DNA of 64,000 nt from Empedobacter falsenii (GTDB taxonomy: Bacteria; Bacteroidota; Bacteroidia; Flavobacteriales; Weeksellaceae), in NCBI RefSeq assembly GCF_019308355.1, contig NZ_JAAGKM010000014.1, positions 1-64,000 of the forward strand, in the 5' to 3' direction. How positions within the stretch are numbered: position 1 is the first letter of the stretch; each line of letters starts with the position of its first letter. A program made the translations under genes and the position numbers. The notes under the pieces were generated by a model. That model saw only the letters and a program-made list of their open reading frames with translations. It made no database searches and was not told the DNA's origin. Below are positions 59,682-64,000 of the stretch, piece after piece.

Positions 59682-61922
59682 ATGAACAATAATTTAATAT
59701 CAAATAACATAACTTTTTTACAACTACTATCATCTGAAAGCAAAGTATGTAATTGCTGTGGAAATTTAGAATGGAATCCTCTTAATAAAATAGAAATACC
59801 AATCATACAACGAGATTATGCACAAGGTAGAACTGGTAAAGAAGAAGTTAGAAATAATTTCTTAGAAACGCTTAAAAATACTCTTATACAAAACACTAAA
59901 TTAGAATTAGATTTTGTTTACGGCAGTATAAAAGATAAGGTTTTTCAACCACTCGATGGTCAACAACGTTTAACAACTTTGTTTTTGTTGCATTGGTTTA
60001 TTGCTATAAAAGAGAATAAGTTAAATGATGAATTGAAAAAACTCTTAACAAAATTCACCTACGAAACACGTACCAGCTCACGTGAGTTTTGCGAAGAATT
60101 AATCAATAAAGGGATTGATTACAATCAAAAAGATAATATTTCTGAACAAATCATCGATAACTCTTGGTTTTTTCTTTCATGGAAAAGAGATCCAACAATA
60201 AAATCTATGCTAACAATGTTGGATTCGATTGAACAGAAATTTAGAGATACAACGGAAGTTTGGGGTAAACTAAACAATATTAGTTTTTATTTCATAGAAT
60301 TACAGGATTTCGGACTTTCCGATGACTTGTATATAAAAATGAATGCAAGAGGTAAACCTCTAACTGATTTTGAAAACTTCAAAGCAAAGTTTGAACAGCA
60401 TATTACGAAAAATCATTGGGAAAAAGATATTACTAATCCACAAGAAACGTTTACTCATAAAATAGATACTAATTGGACAGATTTATTTTGGCAGTATAAA
60501 GATGAAAACAATAAAATAGATGATAATTTTCTGAAATTCTTTTCAACAATTGCGATTCTTAATTATGCTCAAAATAAAGAAATTTTTGAAAATTTAGAAG
60601 AAGAAATTGAAATTAAAAAAATACTTAAAAAAAAGAATAAAAGCAAAAATGTTACTGAAGATGCTGTAAAGAAAGAACGTATTGAAATAAGAATCACTGA
60701 GTTAGCGAATAATTATAAAGCTATCACACCAAAAGATTTTCCTACTGCTATTTCTTTTGATTTTCTTAAGAAATGTTTAGAATATTATTCAAAGGATGAC
60801 AATGATAAAATCTCTTTAGAACTAAATCTGTGGGATATAACAAAATCAGGAAATTTGTTTGTAAATTCAATAAAAATAAATGAAAATACGACTTATAAAA
60901 CCCGAGTACTATTTTATGCTCAAACATTATTCTTCCTAAATAAAAGTTCTGATTTAATCTCGTTCAACAATTGGATGCGTGTTGTAAGGAATATTGTAGA
61001 AAACTCAACGATAGATAGTGCTGCTATGTTCATTTCAGCAATAGATTTAATTAACGAGCTTTCTGACGGATGTTTTGATATTTACGGATATCTTTCTCAA
61101 AATAATATCAAATCAGGATATTCAAAAGTACAAGTGGAACATGAGGTAATTAAAGCAAAATTAATAAGTGGAATTGAAGGTGATAGATGGAAGAAACTTA
61201 TTTTTGAGAATGAAGATCATCAAATGTACAAGGGTGTAATTCGATTTTTATTAGATAATAATGAAAACTTAGAGATATTTGAAAAATGGAGTAATAGAGC
61301 TAATTATTTTTTTGCTAATGATGGAATTATAGAAAAATATAAAAAGGATGCATTATTGCTTAGAGCATTAGTTAGTCAATTTAAAGATTGGAATCAATTT
61401 AATGCATTGGATTACGATTGTGAAAAAGGAACTTGGAGTAATATTTTAAGAAACGAAAAACTCATTCCAAAATTTCAAAAATTATTAGAAACGAATGATG
61501 AGGCAGATTTAAGAAAAATGCTTCTAATAGATTCTACTATTGAGGACGAAAAACTTAGACTTGTACATGAAGATTTATATAAAACTAAAATATTAATGGC
61601 AATAGAAAAAAGAACTAGATTAGCCAAAAATTATAATAATTATGTACTTTATCCTTACAATGCAAAAGTTGACTGGAAAAAATATATTGTAGGTTCTGAA
61701 AGGAACAAAATATTGTCAGATAAGATTAATGAAGAAATAATTACCTTTAAAAATGAAAATCAACAATTAAAATCTAATGGAGAATTAATTCCATTTTTCT
61801 GGGGATTAGATATTCCTTTTATATATAATAAAGTGGAATACATTTGGGACCGTAATAATAAAATAATTAAAGTTTCTACTAAGGAAGAATTTGTTGTAGA
61901 AGAATTTTGTTGGGAAAAATAA
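59682..61922 (+). CDS. Second DUF262 protein without visible nuclease domain
   Basis: The 746-residue protein has its own DUF262 domain: a CNCC cluster (Cys23, 25, 26), IPIIQRDYAQGR (39-50), LDGQQRLTTLFLLHWF (DGQQR from residue 92) and LYIKMNARGKPLTDFENFKAKFE. This subtype, with IQRDYAQGR and a long C-terminal part, often reaches 600-800 residues. The C-terminal 350 residues are helical, and I find no HNH, PD-(D/E)XK or DUF1524 motif. It starts 5 bp after the nuclease-bearing partner and ends at a strong terminator, so the two form one operon. I infer a two-subunit NTP-dependent system with a single nuclease. Confidence 0.85.
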   Translation: MNNNLISNNITFLQLLSSESKVCNCCGNLEWNPLNKIEIPIIQRDYAQGRTGKEEVRNNFLETLKNTLIQNTKLELDFVYGSIKDKVFQPLDGQQRLTTLFLLHWFIAIKENKLNDELKKLLTKFTYETRTSSREFCEELINKGIDYNQKDNISEQIIDNSWFFLSWKRDPTIKSMLTMLDSIEQKFRDTTEVWGKLNNISFYFIELQDFGLSDDLYIKMNARGKPLTDFENFKAKFEQHITKNHWEKDITNPQETFTHKIDTNWTDLFWQYKDENNKIDDNFLKFFSTIAILNYAQNKEIFENLEEEIEIKKILKKKNKSKNVTEDAVKKERIEIRITELANNYKAITPKDFPTAISFDFLKKCLEYYSKDDNDKISLELNLWDITKSGNLFVNSIKINENTTYKTRVLFYAQTLFFLNKSSDLISFNNWMRVVRNIVENSTIDSAAMFISAIDLINELSDGCFDIYGYLSQNNIKSGYSKVQVEHEVIKAKLISGIEGDRWKKLIFENEDHQMYKGVIRFLLDNNENLEIFEKWSNRANYFFANDGIIEKYKKDALLLRALVSQFKDWNQFNALDYDCEKGTWSNILRNEKLIPKFQKLLETNDEADLRKMLLIDSTIEDEKLRLVHEDLYKTKILMAIEKRTRLAKNYNNYVLYPYNAKVDWKKYIVGSERNKILSDKINEEIITFKNENQQLKSNGELIPFFWGLDIPFIYNKVEYIWDRNNKIIKVSTKEEFVVEEFCWEK

Positions 61923-61940
61923 AAAATCAAATAATTAATA

Positions 61941-61968
61941 GGACTCATCCAAAAGATGAGTCTTTTTT
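61941..61968 (+). terminator. Rho-independent terminator of the DUF262 operon
   Basis: GACTCATC, loop caaaa, GATGAGTC, then T7. It closes the operon 19 bp after the second DUF262 stop. Confidence 0.88.
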
Positions 61969-61988
61969 TATTTTATAACTTTTTAATG

Positions 61989-62021
61989 GACATGTATTGT
62001 CTTTATCTAAAAATACATTTG
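61989..62021 (+). promoter_or_regulatory. ATPase promoter with GACA-N5-TGTC operator
   Basis: GACATGTATTGTC (61989-62001) repeats the inverted-repeat design of the WYL promoter. TACATTTG (62014-62021) begins 25 bp after the GACA start, and the ATG is 25 bp after the start of the -7 box, exactly as at 56745-56795. Confidence 0.7.
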
Positions 62022-62038
62022 TTACAAATAAGTAAATA

Positions 62039-63709
62039 ATGGAAACTCTTAACAAAAAACAAATCTTAGAAAACATTGGTCTTTTATATGAAAAAGCTGA
62101 AAATTGTAAATTAGAAAACTCATTTTTTGAAAGTGCAAAAGATGAAATAAATTTACTACAACGTTATTTTAAATTATCTGAAAGTCAAATATTATTCATA
62201 GCTGTTATTATTGCTTTAAATTATAAAGGGAGAACTGTTGATTTGAATGATTTAATTCAATATTTTGATTGTAATCCAATGAGAATTCTTGAATTTTCAG
62301 ACGATTTAGATTTTTTGCAAAAGCAGAAATTTATTAAAAAACAGAAGTCTAGACACCGAATAAAACTTCAAGGAATTTATGATGAGTTTACAATCAATGA
62401 AGAAATTACTAATGCCATTCTTAATAATAAACCTTTTCCTAAAATTCTGGATGAGAAAAAAAATGATGTCATAGATTGTTTGGAAGAAATATACAATTTG
62501 GGAAATCGTAGAGATGAAGACGAAATTTCTACTTCTGAGTTATTTAGATATACAAGACAAATAATTAATCTTCATGTCAATTTTCCATTAATTAAAAAAG
62601 TGAAACAATTTAATTTTACTATCGATGAAAATTATCTTTTCCTGTATTTGATTTGGAAAACAATTACGGGTAAAGAATCGACAGATATTGGTAGAGCATT
62701 AGAAGGAATCTATGAAAATGCTGGTAAGCGAATTGATGTAATGCAAAATTTAATAAATGCTAATCATGTATTATTAGAAAACAATTTAATTGAAATTGTG
62801 GAAGCGAAGTTTTTTAACGATACTGAAATGAAATTATCGAGTAAATCGTATCAACTTCTATTTGATTGTGGAATTAAATTAATGCACAATAAAGTAAAAA
62901 AAGATAATGTTATTGAACCATTAGAAATTGTTGCACGTGAATTGATTTTTGATCAAGATGAGATGAAGCAACTTAGTTTTTTAGAAAATTTATTAGAAGA
63001 AAGCAAGTTTAAAGAAACACAAAATAGGTTAAAGGAAAAAGGTTTACCAAAAGGAATTTCAATATTATTACATGGATTTCCTGGTACAGGTAAAACAGAA
63101 GTAGTTAAACAATTAGCAAAATCAACAAATCGCTCAATCATGAAAGTTGATATCAGTCAATCAAAATCAATGTGGTTTGGAGAAAGTGAAAAAGTCATTA
63201 AACGTGTTTTTACATCATATAAATCGTTTTTAAATGAATGTAATCACACACCTATTTTGTTATTTAACGAAGCTGATGCGATATTTTCTACAAGAAAAGA
63301 AATTAATAGCTCTAATGTTGCGCAAACGGAAAATACAATTCAGAATATTCTTTTGGAAGAACTGGAGAATTTTGACGGAATTTTGATGGCCACTACAAAT
63401 TTGGCAACGAATTTAGATACCGCATTTGAGAGAAGGTTTTTGTATAAAATATTTTTTGATCAACCAAAAGAATCAATTAAAGCTAAAATTTGGAAATCAA
63501 AATTTCCTTATTTAACGAAAGATTCCTGCAAAAAATTAGCTGCAACATTTAATTTCTCTGGAGGGCAAATTGAGAATATTTACCGTAAAAGTGAGATTAA
63601 CGAAGTGCTTTATGATAAGAAATGTAATATTAACGAAATACAACAATTTTGTAATGACGAATTAATAAATTCTGAAAGTCCTAAAATTGGTTTTGGGAAA
63701 AGTAGTTAA
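62039..63709 (+). CDS. AAA+ ATPase
   Basis: The 556-residue protein has a helical, probably winged-helix N-terminal region (1-300) and an AAA domain (about 310-520). Walker A is HGFPGTGKTEVV (346-353), Walker B is ILLFNEADAIF with Asn410 at the first acidic position (NEAD instead of DEAD), and sensor I is ILMATTNLATNLD. The arginine-finger region is AFERRFLYKIFF. This AAA type is frequent in Bacteroidetes accessory regions. It has its own promoter, matched in design to the WYL gene, and stands after the DUF262 terminator. Its link with the DUF262 pair is through regulation and location only. Confidence 0.88.
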   Translation: METLNKKQILENIGLLYEKAENCKLENSFFESAKDEINLLQRYFKLSESQILFIAVIIALNYKGRTVDLNDLIQYFDCNPMRILEFSDDLDFLQKQKFIKKQKSRHRIKLQGIYDEFTINEEITNAILNNKPFPKILDEKKNDVIDCLEEIYNLGNRRDEDEISTSELFRYTRQIINLHVNFPLIKKVKQFNFTIDENYLFLYLIWKTITGKESTDIGRALEGIYENAGKRIDVMQNLINANHVLLENNLIEIVEAKFFNDTEMKLSSKSYQLLFDCGIKLMHNKVKKDNVIEPLEIVARELIFDQDEMKQLSFLENLLEESKFKETQNRLKEKGLPKGISILLHGFPGTGKTEVVKQLAKSTNRSIMKVDISQSKSMWFGESEKVIKRVFTSYKSFLNECNHTPILLFNEADAIFSTRKEINSSNVAQTENTIQNILLEELENFDGILMATTNLATNLDTAFERRFLYKIFFDQPKESIKAKIWKSKFPYLTKDSCKKLAATFNFSGGQIENIYRKSEINEVLYDKKCNINEIQQFCNDELINSESPKIGFGKSS

Positions 63710-63721
63710 AAGCTTTGTTAA

Positions 63722-64000
63722 CTACATATTCAACTCATATCTAACAGAACGTCCTGCACCTTCAGTAATCAATACTTTTTTTTCAACTAAATCTTGTAAA
63801 TCACGTGTAGCCGTAGCTTTAGAAGTTTTGGTAATAGATATGTATTTCTTTGCTGACATTCCACCTTCAAATCCTTCTGCTCCTTTATCTAACATTTTTA
63901 TAATGACTTTTAGTTGACGCTCGTTTAAAAGAGGTTTTGTTTGATCTAAAAACTTTGTTTTATTTAATGTGAAATTCGTTATTTTCTTTGCTTGAATTTG
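63722..64000 (-). CDS. Fic-family protein, C-terminal part (runs off the window)
   Basis: Reading the - strand from the window edge gives KFLDQTKPLLNERQLKVIIK, then MLDKGAEGFEGGMSAKKYIS, then ITKTSKATATRDLQDLVEKK and a final ITEGAGRSVRYELNM before the stop. This is the C-terminal winged helix of the DUF4172/Fic family. The catalytic Fic motif (HPFxxGNGR) lies upstream, beyond position 64000. Fic enzymes transfer AMP or related groups to proteins. It converges on the AAA ATPase gene with a 12-bp gap. Confidence 0.85.
   Translation of the reverse strand, partial: QIQAKKITNFTLNKTKFLDQTKPLLNERQLKVIIKMLDKGAEGFEGGMSAKKYISITKTSKATATRDLQDLVEKKVLITEGAGRSVRYELNM

Noticed and set aside
63687-63917. A 76-codon open frame on the + strand at the right end
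   Set aside because: It is antisense to the well-supported Fic C-terminus and has no own motif.
55618-64000. A second copy of the tRNA 3' end closing an integrated element
   Set aside because: I found none in the window; the element, if real, ends further right.
1-64000. CRISPR arrays, insertion sequences with transposase, prophage structural genes
   Set aside because: No regularly spaced repeats of 25-40 bp and no transposase, integrase or phage structural proteins were seen in any frame.

Overview
The window is AT-rich DNA from a member of Bacteroidota, most likely class Flavobacteriia and perhaps family Weeksellaceae (Empedobacter/Chryseobacterium-like). The evidence is a type IX secretion C-terminal sorting domain, several SusC/TonB-type outer-membrane receptors, promoters of the Bacteroidetes form TAnnTTTG with almost no Shine-Dalgarno sequences, a menaquinone gene pair, and a gene set that looks like sulfonolipid (capnine) synthesis. 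The genus is inference only.

Layout. 0.2-4.9 kb: a DUF6090-like membrane protein, an outer-membrane receptor, an AraC regulator and a 5'-truncated barrel gene. 5.0-14.1 kb: a haem/iron locus with a TonB receptor, an HmuY lipoprotein and a T9SS-secreted HmuY-like protein on the + strand. Opposite it lies hmuT - permease - (ATPase fused to a haem-degrading-factor domain) on the - strand. The two halves share a 22-bp upstream box. 14.3-15.5 kb: a DUF4256 gene and a lipoprotein. 15.7-19.8 kb: a copper operon with an HMA-AraC regulator, a DUF3347 protein, a Cys-rich lipoprotein and a multicopper oxidase with a barrel-like tail. 19.9-21.5 kb: a TlpA thioredoxin and a DoxD/DoxA-like protein. 22.1-24.8 kb: a FecCD permease, its ATPase and an SDR.

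24.8-33.6 kb is an apparent 8.8-kb heavy-metal resistance island: CusRS-like two-component system, MgtC-like protein and CzcBAC efflux. It is inserted at the 3' end of the SDR gene. The last 46 bp of that gene recur, with three differences that are all synonymous, at the far end of the block. 33.6-37.0 kb: MATE, a small membrane protein, MsrB and AroB. 37.1-45.0 kb: a GlmU-like protein, a cystathionine-beta-synthase-like PLP enzyme, a serine-palmitoyltransferase-like enzyme, SerC, SerA, DUF1015 and YggS. Together these could run from 3-phosphoglycerate through O-phosphoserine and cysteate to 3-ketocapnine. 45.1-55.5 kb: a second TonB-type receptor, a MutS-like ATPase, a frameshifted VOC gene, MenC-DUF1684-MenE, TPR proteins, small unknowns and methylmalonyl-CoA epimerase.

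A tRNA with anticodon CAU at 55.54 kb opens an accessory region that runs off the window. It holds an Asp-box micro-protein, two other small genes and a WYL-domain regulator. These are followed by a remnant of a DnaQ-type exonuclease, two tandem DUF262 genes (the first with a DUF1524 HNH-type nuclease domain), an AAA+ ATPase and the end of a Fic gene. This is the best candidate for an undescribed system. Three promoters in it share a GACA element exactly 25 bp upstream of their TAnnTTTG box, which suggests one regulon, presumably under the WYL protein. The DUF262 operon has a different, perfect palindrome at its promoter. Function as an anti-phage defence is inference from domain content.
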